Notes under the pieces: generated by a model | Database searches by the model: none | Told to the model about the DNA's origin: nothing | The model's input: the letters and a program-made list of their open reading frames with translations, nothing else | Assembly (NCBI GenBank): GCA_002493625.1 | Contig: DKZK01000038.1 | Location: 91,004 to 155,003, forward strand | DNA length: 64,000 nt | Direction: 5' to 3' | Origin: Lachnospiraceae bacterium UBA7076 | GTDB taxonomy: Bacteria > Bacillota > Clostridia > Lachnospirales > Lachnospiraceae | In this document: positions 1-8,591 of the stretch, piece by piece | How positions within the stretch are numbered: position 1 is the first letter of the stretch | Layout of the letters: each line of letters starts with the position of its first letter | Translations under genes and position numbers: made by a program

Positions 1-202
1 CATAAATCTCATTCATCGCCTGCTCTACATAATAGAAGTTGTCTCTGGCGTTTAAATCCTGAAGCTTCTGCTTATAGGTATATCCGGCAGCCATTAAAAG
101 GGCTCCTACGATTATACCTATAAATCCAAGTGCCGCAACAACCATAACTACACTAGAGCCTTGATTATTTAGTTTTTTAAGCATTTTTTTAATCTTTTTC
201 AA
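1..202 (-). CDS. PilX-like pilus assembly protein (C-terminally cut by window edge)
   Basis: Only the first 67 codons are in the window. The first residues are charged (KKIKKMLKKLNNQGSS), followed by one hydrophobic segment (VVMVVAALGFIGIIVGALLM) and then a helical YTYKQKLQDLNARDNFYYVEQ stretch. This is the layout of PilX/minor-pilin-like assembly proteins with an N-terminal membrane helix. I place the start at a TTG at 202, directly after the TAG of the preceding pilin gene, because GGGGGA lies about 8 nt upstream; an ATG at 184 in the same frame has no such site. It is the last visible gene of the pilus operon. The family assignment rests on position and N-terminal architecture only. Confidence 0.6.
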   Translation of the reverse strand, partial: MKKIKKMLKKLNNQGSSVVMVVAALGFIGIIVGALLMAAGYTYKQKLQDLNARDNFYYVEQAMNEIY

Positions 203-1813
203 CTAATTTTCCCCCTTTGCTCCAGTAAGTTTTATTTGAGTTACCATTTTGTTATCCGTATCCTTCGGCGTAAGCTTTACCGTTACGGTAAGCAGCCTGT
301 CAGCATATCTTGTGTCCTCCTCAAGCAGCTTTATGTTACTGTAGTCGTAGTCTTGTCTTATTACAGCCACCTGATTTTCAGGTTTTGAAGAATCTGTTAC
401 AACATCACTGATTGTATCACGGGCATCAACCTTAAACTGGTTATGGTCAATCTCTTTATCACCTGTGTGCGTTGTATTGTAAAGGTTTGTATAAATATCT
501 ACCGACTTTACATTGCTGTTTATTTTGTAGATATTTATCCTTACCTTTGTAGAACCACCGTGTGTCGTATAATATGCATGCGCATCATCCATACCATCAT
601 TATATGCGGTACTGCTCTGATCCGCCGTAGGCTTATAGAGATAAAGCTTAACCGGTGTTCCGTCAGCATTTTCAACATAATTGTCTATTATGATGTCATC
701 ATCAGACGCATATCGAACCAATGTGCCACCACCTCCATATGTGTATTCAGTAACATATGGCTGATATTCAAAATATATATCAGGACATCTGTCGGTATAA
801 AATTTCTGTGAAAATACATTGTAGCTTAAGGTTTCATCTACGCTTGCACTCCCACCGTTTTCTATCAGTGATGCTATGGAGTAAGAGCTGTGATAGTATA
901 CATCCGCTTTTACAACATAATAATCATCACTCTTATTACTTGGTGTGCCATTGTCATTTTCGTCTATATATATCTTTGTTACCTTTTTTAAGGAACCGGC
1001 ATAATCAACAGTATTCAGTATACTGTCGTTTGACTCATGCATCATCGCCTGAAGCCATGACTCATAATCAGCTTCCTTCAGCTTATCCATGGTGATTGAG
1101 AAAAACTGTGATTCTGCCTGAGCGTCAAAGCTCTGCGCAGTTCCCGGTATAATGGCTACCTTCGTTACATCAAGGTCCTGCATGTTACCAAGGTTTGTAT
1201 CATTCGGGTTATTAACCGTATCAACTTTGTTGCAGGCTACCGCACTAACAAAGCCGTTAGTGTCATATCGTACAATACTTCCTTCGTTGGTAAGCTCAAA
1301 GCCGGTCGGGAAATTAGCCAAATCAGCATCAGTAAGTCCATATGCAACTTTATATCCCTTTCCTAATACGTTCTTGGCAGCGAGCTTAGCAGAAAGGTCA
1401 TCAGTTATAACTTCCCTTCCATACACATGTCTTTTTGCTCCAAGCTTCGCATCATTTAACACGTAATGGGTTGCGGCATACTCAACCTGACCGTCAGGAC
1501 CGCTGACAGACGTTCCATCCACATTATATACCTCACATACCAACGAGGAATGTTTTGTTACCGTGTTAATTCTGATGTCGTCAGCCACGTCAGCGGCATC
1601 CGAGCCGCTGGCAATATTGCTTAGGTCTGTTCTTTGAGACATTTCCAAAACATACGCAGCATTTTCATTTATGTACTGTAATTCCTTAGCCTTTCTGCTC
1701 GTTTCAAGCGTCTGTGTAAACTGTCTCATAATAGGAACAAGAAGTACTGTTAATATGGCAATGGCTATTATAATTTCAATAAGCGTAAAACCCTTATTTT
1801 TATTCTTTGCCAT
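203..1813 (-). CDS. Large minor pilin with type IV prepilin signal (PilK/PilV-like)
   Basis: The protein starts with a short basic leader (MAKNKNKG) followed by FTLIEIIIAIAILTVLLVPI. This is a class III prepilin signal: cleavage after Gly, Phe+1, and Glu+5, which prepilin peptidase processes before assembly into the pilus. At about 536 residues it is far longer than a major pilin; the soluble part (residues ~60-536) is rich in Tyr, Asp, Asn and Thr and would be exposed at the surface or pilus tip. I prefer the ATG at 1813, which has an AGAGG site about 9 nt upstream, over the ATG at 1822, which abuts that site. It follows the pilO-like gene by 15 nt in the same operon. Large minor pilins such as PilK in C. 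difficile are a reasonable parallel; the specific ligand is unknown. Confidence 0.8.
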   Translation of the reverse strand: MAKNKNKGFTLIEIIIAIAILTVLLVPIMRQFTQTLETSRKAKELQYINENAAYVLEMSQRTDLSNIASGSDAADVADDIRINTVTKHSSLVCEVYNVDGTSVSGPDGQVEYAATHYVLNDAKLGAKRHVYGREVITDDLSAKLAAKNVLGKGYKVAYGLTDADLANFPTGFELTNEGSIVRYDTNGFVSAVACNKVDTVNNPNDTNLGNMQDLDVTKVAIIPGTAQSFDAQAESQFFSITMDKLKEADYESWLQAMMHESNDSILNTVDYAGSLKKVTKIYIDENDNGTPSNKSDDYYVVKADVYYHSSYSIASLIENGGSASVDETLSYNVFSQKFYTDRCPDIYFEYQPYVTEYTYGGGGTLVRYASDDDIIIDNYVENADGTPVKLYLYKPTADQSSTAYNDGMDDAHAYYTTHGGSTKVRINIYKINSNVKSVDIYTNLYNTTHTGDKEIDHNQFKVDARDTISDVVTDSSKPENQVAVIRQDYDYSNIKLLEEDTRYADRLLTVTVKLTPKDTDNKMVTQIKLTGAKGEN

Positions 1814-1828
1814 AAATCCCATCCTCTC

Positions 1829-2938
1829 TTAATATACCTTTACGGTACCACTCTTGCTTCCAACACTAAATCTTGGAGATGTCGCATCATCATTATCAAC
1901 CTTAAAGAATACAGGAAGACTGGTCTTGTTATCAACAGTAACCTTTACTCCGTTATTGTCGTTACCATCAACCCTCTTGGATGACTCTACATAAATCTTA
2001 AGGTCTGAGGATACAATCTCCTTCTTATATGACTTATCTCCTATTGCATATGTAACAAAATTCTTGCCTTCCTCGTTGTCAACGGTAATAACCAACGTCT
2101 CAACCTCGTTAGCTCCGCTTGTTACATATGTGTCAGAACCGCCTGCTGAAACAATGATTCCGTCTGAGGTATCGTTGTTTGCATTGTTAAGAAGAATATT
2201 AACATCATGGTTGCTTACAATGGCTGCGCCGTTATCTGCATCATACTCAAAGGATGAAACAGCAACTGCGCCGCTTCCGCCATGGAATAAATTGTCCACT
2301 CCATTATTTACGTTTACGCTGACTTTATCAGCCTTTCTGTCACCGCCTGCAACACAGTAAGCATTGATGCTTACACTACCTGTAAATGTATCTGTCTCTG
2401 AATTGTATGACATTGTAAGAGATGAAACATTCATTCTGTACTTGTATGCCATAACATAATCAATCAAATCCTTGATGCCCTCATATGAGCCGGTATATGA
2501 AACAGGAAACGCTGCTTTGTAGCACGTATAGCTGTCCGGTGTAATCTCAACTTCCGATGAACCCTGGGCAGCACCGGAGCCAAGCACATAAAACAACTCA
2601 GGCCTTCCCAGACCAACATTGTTTACATCAAACTGCTTTACGCCTTCGTCCTTATTTATACCCTTCACGAACATAACGCTTATCTCCTGGTCAAGGGTTG
2701 CAGGAAAGTATGCTATCTCATCCTCAAAATCAGCCCTGTACATTGCAGTGTCTGCCAGATACTGATCTTTTTTCTGCGCCTTGGCACTCAGGTCGTCATA
2801 TCTTGCCTGAAGGGTATTTATCTCCGCCTGTATGGAATCCTTATCATCCATATTAGGCTTATACACATAAAGGTAAACTCCACCAACTATAACTACGGAG
2901 AGTAATACTAATAATATACTTATATTTGCTTTTGACAT
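1829..2938 (-). CDS. PilO-like inner-membrane alignment protein with extra C-terminal domain
   Basis: Residues 7-27 form one transmembrane helix (ISILLVLLSVVIVGGVYLYV), followed by a predicted coiled coil (residues ~33-60) and a globular domain. This is the PilO layout of the alignment subcomplex that links the cytoplasmic PilM ring to the outside. The order pilMN-pilO supports it. PilO is usually around 180-220 residues; this protein has 369, and residues ~215-369 form an additional Asn/Asp/Ser/Val-rich, probably beta-strand domain ending in a Ser-Gly-Thr-Val-Lys-Val-Tyr tail. A GGGGGGA site sits 8 nt before the ATG. The role as PilO is inferred from architecture and order, not from a diagnostic motif. 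Confidence 0.65.
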   Translation of the reverse strand: MSKANISILLVLLSVVIVGGVYLYVYKPNMDDKDSIQAEINTLQARYDDLSAKAQKKDQYLADTAMYRADFEDEIAYFPATLDQEISVMFVKGINKDEGVKQFDVNNVGLGRPELFYVLGSGAAQGSSEVEITPDSYTCYKAAFPVSYTGSYEGIKDLIDYVMAYKYRMNVSSLTMSYNSETDTFTGSVSINAYCVAGGDRKADKVSVNVNNGVDNLFHGGSGAVAVSSFEYDADNGAAIVSNHDVNILLNNANNDTSDGIIVSAGGSDTYVTSGANEVETLVITVDNEEGKNFVTYAIGDKSYKKEIVSSDLKIYVESSKRVDGNDNNGVKVTVDNKTSLPVFFKVDNDDATSPRFSVGSKSGTVKVY

Positions 2939-2956
2939 GTTCTATTCCCCCCTTTT

Positions 2957-4600
2957 CTACTCTGCTGTTTCTTCCGTGGTCTCTTCGGTTGCTTCAGTTG
3001 TTTCTTCCTCTGTTTCCACAAGAGCTTTCGGATTTGTATTTACATATACCGCCGTAACAGAAAATTCATATGATATCTGTCCTGATGATTCATCAACCTT
3101 CTTGGAAATGGATGCCACATATGCATCATCAATACATTCTATGGTCTTAAGCTGCATGATAAAATCAGCGATTGAATCATAGTCAGCAGATACACACGGA
3201 ATATTTACACCCTCATTGGCAGATGTAAAGCCTGTTACAACTACTGTTGTAGGTATCTTTGCCTCAAGCTCGCTTATGAATGTTCTTAAATTTTCATTTA
3301 ACTGATATGTAGCATTGTACATAGCTATAACATCCATATATTCAGCCTTAGCCTGATCGTGTTCTGTAATAACTCGTTCTATGTCCGATATGGCGGCAAT
3401 CTTTGAATTAAGATTATCCCGCTCCTCCTCAGCGTCTTTTTTCTCCTTGATTGAATAAAAAGCAAGACCTGCTCCTGCAATCGCCGCTATAACGGTAAGG
3501 GCAACAAACGGTGCAAGGCTTATGCCTGAGCCGCCCTTTACCTTTGCCGTCGGGTCAATCACATCAAAGCCCATAGGCGCAAATGCAGCTCCTATGGAGG
3601 TTACAAGATATACCGGATTATAAACCTTAAGGTCGATGCTCGGGTCAAACTTGATATTGTAAAGACTGTCCATAATACGTACATTTACATTTAACTGTAT
3701 CTTGAACAGTCCGTCGATACCTTTTATAAGGGCACCGTCACCTGTAAGGAAAACATCATCAATCGGCTTTTCCGGATTCTTACTTGCGTAATAATCCATG
3801 ACACGCCCGATATTGTTAATCAGGTACCGGAATGCGCCCGTCGCCTCATTATCATCAAAATCAACCGTTATCAGTCTGTCGTTCTGAAGAAGTGTCATGG
3901 CCGTGGTAGCATCCACGCCCTTTTCGTCCATAATTACATTTACTACTGAATTTGTACCGTATGGTACCGTTCTTTGCAGAAGGAGGTTATCACCCTGTAC
4001 GATATTCAGTACAGTTGATTCACTTCCTAACTGGATTACCATGGTTGTCGCATTAGCGCTTGTCTGTGTCTTAATAAGCTGAAGCATTGCATTACCTATG
4101 TAATCAACACCCACTACGTTTAAGCCTGCAAGACCTGCAAGCTCATAGTAGGACTTAACCATCTGCGTAGGTGCAGCAACGGCAAGAACTCTTATCTGCT
4201 TATTGTTTTCCGCGTCCACTACTGTCTCAAGGACAGAATGAGAAACCACATAATCCTCTATATTTACAGGGAAATACTCTGACGAGTTTGCATTTATGAT
4301 TCCTCTGATTTTATTCGGTTTTACGAAAGGTACTACAACCTCTCTGTTTACAATCTTCGCAGAGGAAAGAACAAATATTGCATTCTTATTGGAAATGCCT
4401 CTGCTGGAAAGCTGCTCCCTGATAGCTGACGCCATTCTGTCGGCATCCTTTATGGTGCCATCCTCGTAAGCATCTTCAGGTGTTTCAAAAATAAGTACAT
4501 TGTGAATGTTTGTCTGTTTTTTCTGAGAAACAGTTAACTCAATAATCGTGATACTTTCATTTGTGATATCGATAGATAGCACTTTGTTTGTTTTCGCCAT
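2957..4600 (-). CDS. pilMN: PilM-PilN fusion protein of the type IV pilus
   Basis: Residues 1-350 are a PilM-type actin-like ATPase fold: LSIDITNESITIIEL at the start is the phosphate-1 region, and VFLTGDGALIKGIDGLF is a later nucleotide-site strand/helix. Residues 361-383 are a transmembrane helix followed by a coiled coil (KEKKDAEEERDNLNSKIAAI) and a PilN-like periplasmic-type domain. The fusion joins the cytoplasmic ring protein to its membrane partner; C. difficile is known to carry a similar PilMN fusion. The last ~23 residues are almost only Glu and Thr, an unusual acidic tail. A GGGAGG site lies 9 nt upstream of the ATG. The fusion itself is certain because the reading frame is continuous. 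Confidence 0.85.
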   Translation of the reverse strand: MAKTNKVLSIDITNESITIIELTVSQKKQTNIHNVLIFETPEDAYEDGTIKDADRMASAIREQLSSRGISNKNAIFVLSSAKIVNREVVVPFVKPNKIRGIINANSSEYFPVNIEDYVVSHSVLETVVDAENNKQIRVLAVAAPTQMVKSYYELAGLAGLNVVGVDYIGNAMLQLIKTQTSANATTMVIQLGSESTVLNIVQGDNLLLQRTVPYGTNSVVNVIMDEKGVDATTAMTLLQNDRLITVDFDDNEATGAFRYLINNIGRVMDYYASKNPEKPIDDVFLTGDGALIKGIDGLFKIQLNVNVRIMDSLYNIKFDPSIDLKVYNPVYLVTSIGAAFAPMGFDVIDPTAKVKGGSGISLAPFVALTVIAAIAGAGLAFYSIKEKKDAEEERDNLNSKIAAISDIERVITEHDQAKAEYMDVIAMYNATYQLNENLRTFISELEAKIPTTVVVTGFTSANEGVNIPCVSADYDSIADFIMQLKTIECIDDAYVASISKKVDESSGQISYEFSVTAVYVNTNPKALVETEEETTEATEETTEETAE

Positions 4601-4646
4601 TCCTTATAGCCTCCCTCGCTAATCAGTGATTTAAAATTTCGGTGGA

Positions 4647-5408
4647 TTACATAATCGTCCACATACTCAGGTACCAGCTTACAAGCTGCTCACCCCATAT
4701 CATTGCTATATATACGCCCATGGATAAATACGGGCCAAAAGCCAACACTCTGTCAGCCTTTTTAACAGCCATCAATGTGAGATGTATAATGGATCCCACG
4801 ACACATCCCAGCAAAAATGCTATAATATTAAGCTTCCAGCCAAGTAGTAAGCCGGTTGCCGCCATAAGCTTTATGTCACCACCGCCCATAGCTCTTCCTT
4901 TCGAAAAAAGCAGAAGCAATAGCAAAAAACCGCTGACCGCAAATAAACCGATTACATACTGACTCCAGTTACCCAAATCGGTAACGAGTCTAATCAGACC
5001 TAAAAGAAAAATAAATATGTTAAATCCCAACGGGATTTCCTTTGTGCGCCAGTCAATAAAGCTCAGCGCTATCAAGGCAGAAGTACACAGGCAGTAAAGT
5101 ATCGTATCTATGCTAAGACCATGTGCGAGGTAAATCCCGGCATACAGCAGTCCGTTCAGCCCTTCAACAATCGGGTACTGACAGGATATATGTACTTTAC
5201 AGTACCTGCACTTTCCACCTAAAAATAAATAACTAAAAAGCGGAAACAAGTCATACCATGCAAGGGTATGTCCACATTCCATACAGTGAGATCTTTTTTT
5301 CGCCAGACTCTCCTTCAAAGGAGTGCGTATTATAACAACATTCAGGAAGCTCCCGATAACAATACCATATATGAAAAATATAACAGAAAAAAGTATCAGT
5401 TCTCCCAT
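4647..5408 (-). CDS. pilD: Prepilin peptidase / leader peptidase (A24 family)
   Basis: This polytopic membrane aspartic protease cuts the leader from prepilins and N-methylates the new N-terminus. The N-terminal methylase-type domain has GSFLNVVIIRTP and two CxxC pairs (Cys42/45 and Cys67/70) that usually bind zinc. The protease domain has both catalytic aspartates: Asp119 in SFIDWRTKEIP and Asp178 in the GGGD motif. Length (253 aa) is normal. It is separated from the pilin gene by a perfect 13-bp hairpin, and its substrates are the pilins encoded on either side. Confidence 0.95.
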   Translation of the reverse strand: MGELILFSVIFFIYGIVIGSFLNVVIIRTPLKESLAKKRSHCMECGHTLAWYDLFPLFSYLFLGGKCRYCKVHISCQYPIVEGLNGLLYAGIYLAHGLSIDTILYCLCTSALIALSFIDWRTKEIPLGFNIFIFLLGLIRLVTDLGNWSQYVIGLFAVSGFLLLLLLFSKGRAMGGGDIKLMAATGLLLGWKLNIIAFLLGCVVGSIIHLTLMAVKKADRVLAFGPYLSMGVYIAMIWGEQLVSWYLSMWTIM

Positions 5409-5442
5409 GTCATGCCCTTCGTCTCACTTTTTTAAATACAGC

Positions 5443-5474
5443 TAAATTCCACCTGGCGAATCAGGTGGAATTTA
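5443..5474 (-). terminator. Perfect intercistronic hairpin between pilin and pilD
   Basis: A 13-bp perfect inverted repeat (arms 5443-5455 and 5462-5474, loop of 6 nt; arm TAAATTCCACCTG) sits 20 nt after the pilin stop and 35 nt before pilD. On the minus strand it is not followed directly by a T-run (the next bases are GCTGTATTTAAAAAAG), so it is a weak terminator at best. It is more likely a 3'-end stabiliser or attenuator that sets pilin mRNA above pilD mRNA. Confidence 0.7.
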
Positions 5475-5493
5475 ACCGTAGCATGTTTAAATC

Positions 5494-6018
5494 TTACTGG
5501 TAGTATGAGCAAATTTCAGGAACAAGCTCATAAGTTAAAGCAGTATCAGTATTAGTTTTGCAAAGACCTACCTTGATAGTGCCCTGATTTGAACAAGTAA
5601 CCATCCAGAATTTAGGTACGTTTGTTCCGTCAGCCGCCTTCTTGTACTTAATCTTAGGCATATTCTCGCCGATGTTCTTTGCGATTTCCTTCTCAGCATT
5701 AGCTCTGTCACCTGTTACAAGGTCAGTAGTAGGCTTTGTAATCTTAACACCAGTTGTCTGTGTTTTGCCAGGTTCAACTATAATAATACCTGTAATTTCA
5801 TCAGTTCCGCTTGTAAGCACCTCATAGCTTTGCTCATTTGCCATAGCTGTCTCAACAGCAGTCTTGATAGTCTTAGCTGCTGAAACGTCATTTGACTTTC
5901 TTGACTTATCAATGTATCTGATAAGTGCCGGTGCAATAGCTCCTGCAAGAATAGCCATAATAGCTATAACGATGATAAGCTCAACGAGTGAGAAACCTTT
6001 GTTGTTTGTTTTTTTCAT
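5494..6018 (-). CDS. pilA: Major type IV pilin (prepilin)
   Basis: The leader MKKTNNKG is followed by FSLVELIIVIAIMAILAGAI, a textbook prepilin signal with Glu at +5, and then an amphipathic helix (IRYIDKSRKSNDVSAAKTIK). The mature protein of about 166 residues has a short soluble head with three cysteines near the C-terminus (VTCSNQG, VGLCKTN, PEICSYYQ), of which two could form a D-region disulphide. Size, position after pilC and the following hairpin suggest that this is the abundant structural pilin. An AAGGAG site is 10 nt upstream. A GspG-like pseudopilin would look similar; the presence of pilT argues for a true pilus. Confidence 0.88.
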   Translation of the reverse strand: MKKTNNKGFSLVELIIVIAIMAILAGAIAPALIRYIDKSRKSNDVSAAKTIKTAVETAMANEQSYEVLTSGTDEITGIIIVEPGKTQTTGVKITKPTTDLVTGDRANAEKEIAKNIGENMPKIKYKKAADGTNVPKFWMVTCSNQGTIKVGLCKTNTDTALTYELVPEICSYYQ

Positions 6019-6103
6019 AAATAAATCTCTCCTTTTCTATATATTTTTTATGATATAAAACCGCTGTCCTCGCCCAGCGATGTATATCCGATCCGGATAT
6101 ATT

Positions 6104-7306
6104 TTAGTAATTGTCGATGGCGTCGTACATACCAAGCATAGGTGAATAGATAGCAAGCACGATACCTCCGACGGTAACACCCATAACTACTATGATAAGC
6201 GGCTCCATCATGGCTGTAAGGGCATCCGTTGCGTTGTTTACCTCCATCTCGTAGTAATCCGCAACCTTATCCATCATGTCCTCAATGTTACCTGTCTCCT
6301 CTCCTATCTTCGTCATCTGTGAAAGCATAGGAGGGAAAATCTCCATATCTCTTATTGGTTTTGAAAGAGGAACGCCCTTTGCCACCTGTGTCTTGGCGTC
6401 CAAAAGCCCCTCTCTGATTATCTTATTGTTCTGCATCCTTGCAACCTGCTCTATGGCATCCATAAGAGGAACACCGGAGCCCATAAGCGTGCTTAAGGTT
6501 CTTGCAAAGGTTGCCGCTGCCGACTTGACCGTAAGATTACCAAACAGCGGTGCCTTAATGGCTATGCTTGAGTAAAGCTGTGCGCCGGAAGGAGTCTTGC
6601 CGTACTGTACAAGTCCGAATATGACAGCCGCTATAATAAGCGCAAGCACGATGCCGTGATGCTGTAAAAATTCACTGAAGTTTACAAGCATCTGGGTAGG
6701 CTTCGGAAGCTCCGAGCCAAGATCCTCAAACATATCTGCAAATGTAGGTACAACTCCTACAAGAAGAACTACTACTACGGCAATGACAACTATAAGTATA
6801 ACTATAGGATATGTCATGGCACCCTTAACCTTGGATTTTAATTTGTTGGCATTCTCAAAGTGAGTAGTAAGTCTCTCAAAGGAGGTCTCCAGGCTACCTG
6901 AAATCTCACCGGCAGCAACCATGTTTATAAATATAGGAGGAAAAACCTTAGGGTTAAGCCTGAATGCATCTGCAAGGGCTCCTCCCTTCTGAACATATGC
7001 CTGCGCTTCCCTGATCGCTCTTTGCAGTGCCTTGTTCTCAATCTGATCCCCCATCATCTCAAGGGCTGAAATCATGGTAACGCCGGCATTCAGCACGGAA
7101 CCGAACTGCTTACAGAAAACTGCCAGATCCTGATCCTTTACTTTCTTGCCCTTACCCTTCTTACCGGTCCCCTGTTCCTTAATCTCCTGGACTATAAAGC
7201 CCTCGGATTTAAGCTTCTCTTTTGCTTTTTCTTCGTTTACGGCCTCAACGGTACCTTTCTTGGGTTTACCGCTTTTGTCCATAACCTTGTAATTATATTG
7301 TGCCAT
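6104..7306 (-). CDS. pilC: Type IV pilus inner-membrane platform protein PilC (GspF family)
   Basis: This polytopic platform protein couples the PilB/PilT motors to pilin insertion and removal. Two GspF repeats are visible: residues ~60-190 (FCKQFGSVLNAGVTMISALEMM...) and ~265-390 (FARTLSTLMGSGVPLMDAIE...). Hydrophobic segments lie near residues 165-190, 218-235 and 370-395. At 400 aa the length is typical. An N-terminal basic Lys/Gly-rich linker (KEQGTGKKGKGKKVKDQD) precedes the first repeat. A GGAGG site lies 7 nt upstream, and its own promoter-like sequence is present in the 181-bp gap before it. Confidence 0.95.
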   Translation of the reverse strand: MAQYNYKVMDKSGKPKKGTVEAVNEEKAKEKLKSEGFIVQEIKEQGTGKKGKGKKVKDQDLAVFCKQFGSVLNAGVTMISALEMMGDQIENKALQRAIREAQAYVQKGGALADAFRLNPKVFPPIFINMVAAGEISGSLETSFERLTTHFENANKLKSKVKGAMTYPIVILIVVIAVVVVLLVGVVPTFADMFEDLGSELPKPTQMLVNFSEFLQHHGIVLALIIAAVIFGLVQYGKTPSGAQLYSSIAIKAPLFGNLTVKSAAATFARTLSTLMGSGVPLMDAIEQVARMQNNKIIREGLLDAKTQVAKGVPLSKPIRDMEIFPPMLSQMTKIGEETGNIEDMMDKVADYYEMEVNNATDALTAMMEPLIIVVMGVTVGGIVLAIYSPMLGMYDAIDNY

Positions 7307-7367
7307 CTCATATCCTCCGACCCAAATTTAAAAATGAACAAAATGTTAACAATATGTATCTAAGTTG

Positions 7368-7396
7368 ATAATACACTATTTTAATATTTTTTGCAA
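7368..7396 (-). promoter_or_regulatory. Candidate sigma-A promoter for pilC-pilA
   Basis: On the minus strand TTGCAA (7391-7396), a 17-nt spacer and TATTAT (7368-7373) match a vegetative promoter. It lies in the 181-bp AT-rich gap between pilT and pilC, about 60 nt upstream of the pilC start, and could give the structural genes expression independent of the pilB promoter. Assigned by eye. Confidence 0.5.
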
Positions 7397-7487
7397 TAAA
7401 TATAAAGATAAAGATTATATTTTGTGCAATTTTAACAGAAATATCACAAAACGCACCCGTCAAAGCCTTGCTATTATGTGATTTTTC

Positions 7488-8540
7488 CTACATTTGTTTC
7501 TTCATGGCAGCCTGATCCTGCGCATATATAAGCGCATTATCCCTTGTTATGGTACCATTTCGGTAAAGCTCCATAATAAAATCATCCATCGTAACCATGC
7601 CCTGCGCCCTGCTGGTCTGTATAGAGGACTGTATCTGATGTGTTTTGGCATCTCTTATAAGACTTCGTATCGCTGAACTTGCAAGCATAACCTCAAAGGC
7701 TGCCACTCGTCCGTTTCCGTCAGCAGTAGGGATAAGTGACTGTGATATAACTCCCTCAAGAACCATGGAAAGCTGTATACGGGTCTGCTGCTGCTGGTGC
7801 GGCGGGAATACGTCTACAATACGGTCTATGGTTGACGCTGCGCCAATTGTGTGGAGTGTGGAGAAAACCAGGTGACCGGTCTCTGCCGCTGTTATGGCAG
7901 TGGATATGGTCTCTAAGTCTCTCATCTCTCCTACGAGTATTATGTCGGGATCCTCACGGAGCGCAGCTCTTAAGGCGTTGGCATAAGAAAGTGTGTCCAT
8001 GCCTATCTCTCTCTGATTGACTACCGACTTTTTATGCTTATGTACATACTCGATAGGATCCTCCAGTGTTATTATATGATCCGTAAGGTTTTCGTTTGCC
8101 TTATTTATGATTGAGGCAAGCGTCGTTGATTTACCGGAACCGGTAGGCCCTGTTACAAGAACAAGTCCTCTTTTTTTCTTGTAAAGCTGTACAACCGAAT
8201 CCGGTATGCCAAGCATATCAGGCCTTGGTATCTGGGTATCTACCTTTCTGTATGCAGCCGCCATATTTCCTCTGTCCATAAATACGTTTACACGGAAACG
8301 TCCGGTCTCGGCAGACGCATAAGAAAAGTCAACCTCTCCTCTTTCCTTTAAAATTGCCTTATGCCTCTCATGCATGGTAGAACCGACAGCCTCCGCCACG
8401 TCCACCGGCGTAAGAGGCGGCACCTCAACCTCGGTAAGCTTTCCGTTAATACGAAGCTTTGGCGGTATACCACAGGCAATATGTACGTCTGATGCATTCT
8501 GCTCCACGGCAAATGCAAGTAACTCCTTCATGTCTAACAT
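7488..8540 (-). CDS. pilT: Twitching motility / retraction ATPase PilT
   Basis: This hexameric cytoplasmic ATPase powers pilus retraction. Walker A is GPTGSGKST at residues 131-139, the Asp box is ITLEDPIEY, Walker B is LREDPDIILVGEMRD, and the His box HLVFSTLHT follows. The PilT-specific C-terminal element appears as AIRSLIRD, close to the AIRNLIRE signature needed for retraction. Length (350 aa) is typical. It sits between pilB and pilC. An AAGGAG site lies 11 nt before the chosen ATG; an internal ATG three codons on is less well placed. Confidence 0.95.
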   Translation of the reverse strand: MLDMKELLAFAVEQNASDVHIACGIPPKLRINGKLTEVEVPPLTPVDVAEAVGSTMHERHKAILKERGEVDFSYASAETGRFRVNVFMDRGNMAAAYRKVDTQIPRPDMLGIPDSVVQLYKKKRGLVLVTGPTGSGKSTTLASIINKANENLTDHIITLEDPIEYVHKHKKSVVNQREIGMDTLSYANALRAALREDPDIILVGEMRDLETISTAITAAETGHLVFSTLHTIGAASTIDRIVDVFPPHQQQQTRIQLSMVLEGVISQSLIPTADGNGRVAAFEVMLASSAIRSLIRDAKTHQIQSSIQTSRAQGMVTMDDFIMELYRNGTITRDNALIYAQDQAAMKKQM

Positions 8541-8591
8541 TATATATCCATCTCCTTATCATTTTATAGTAACCACAGCAGATGCCGCAGT

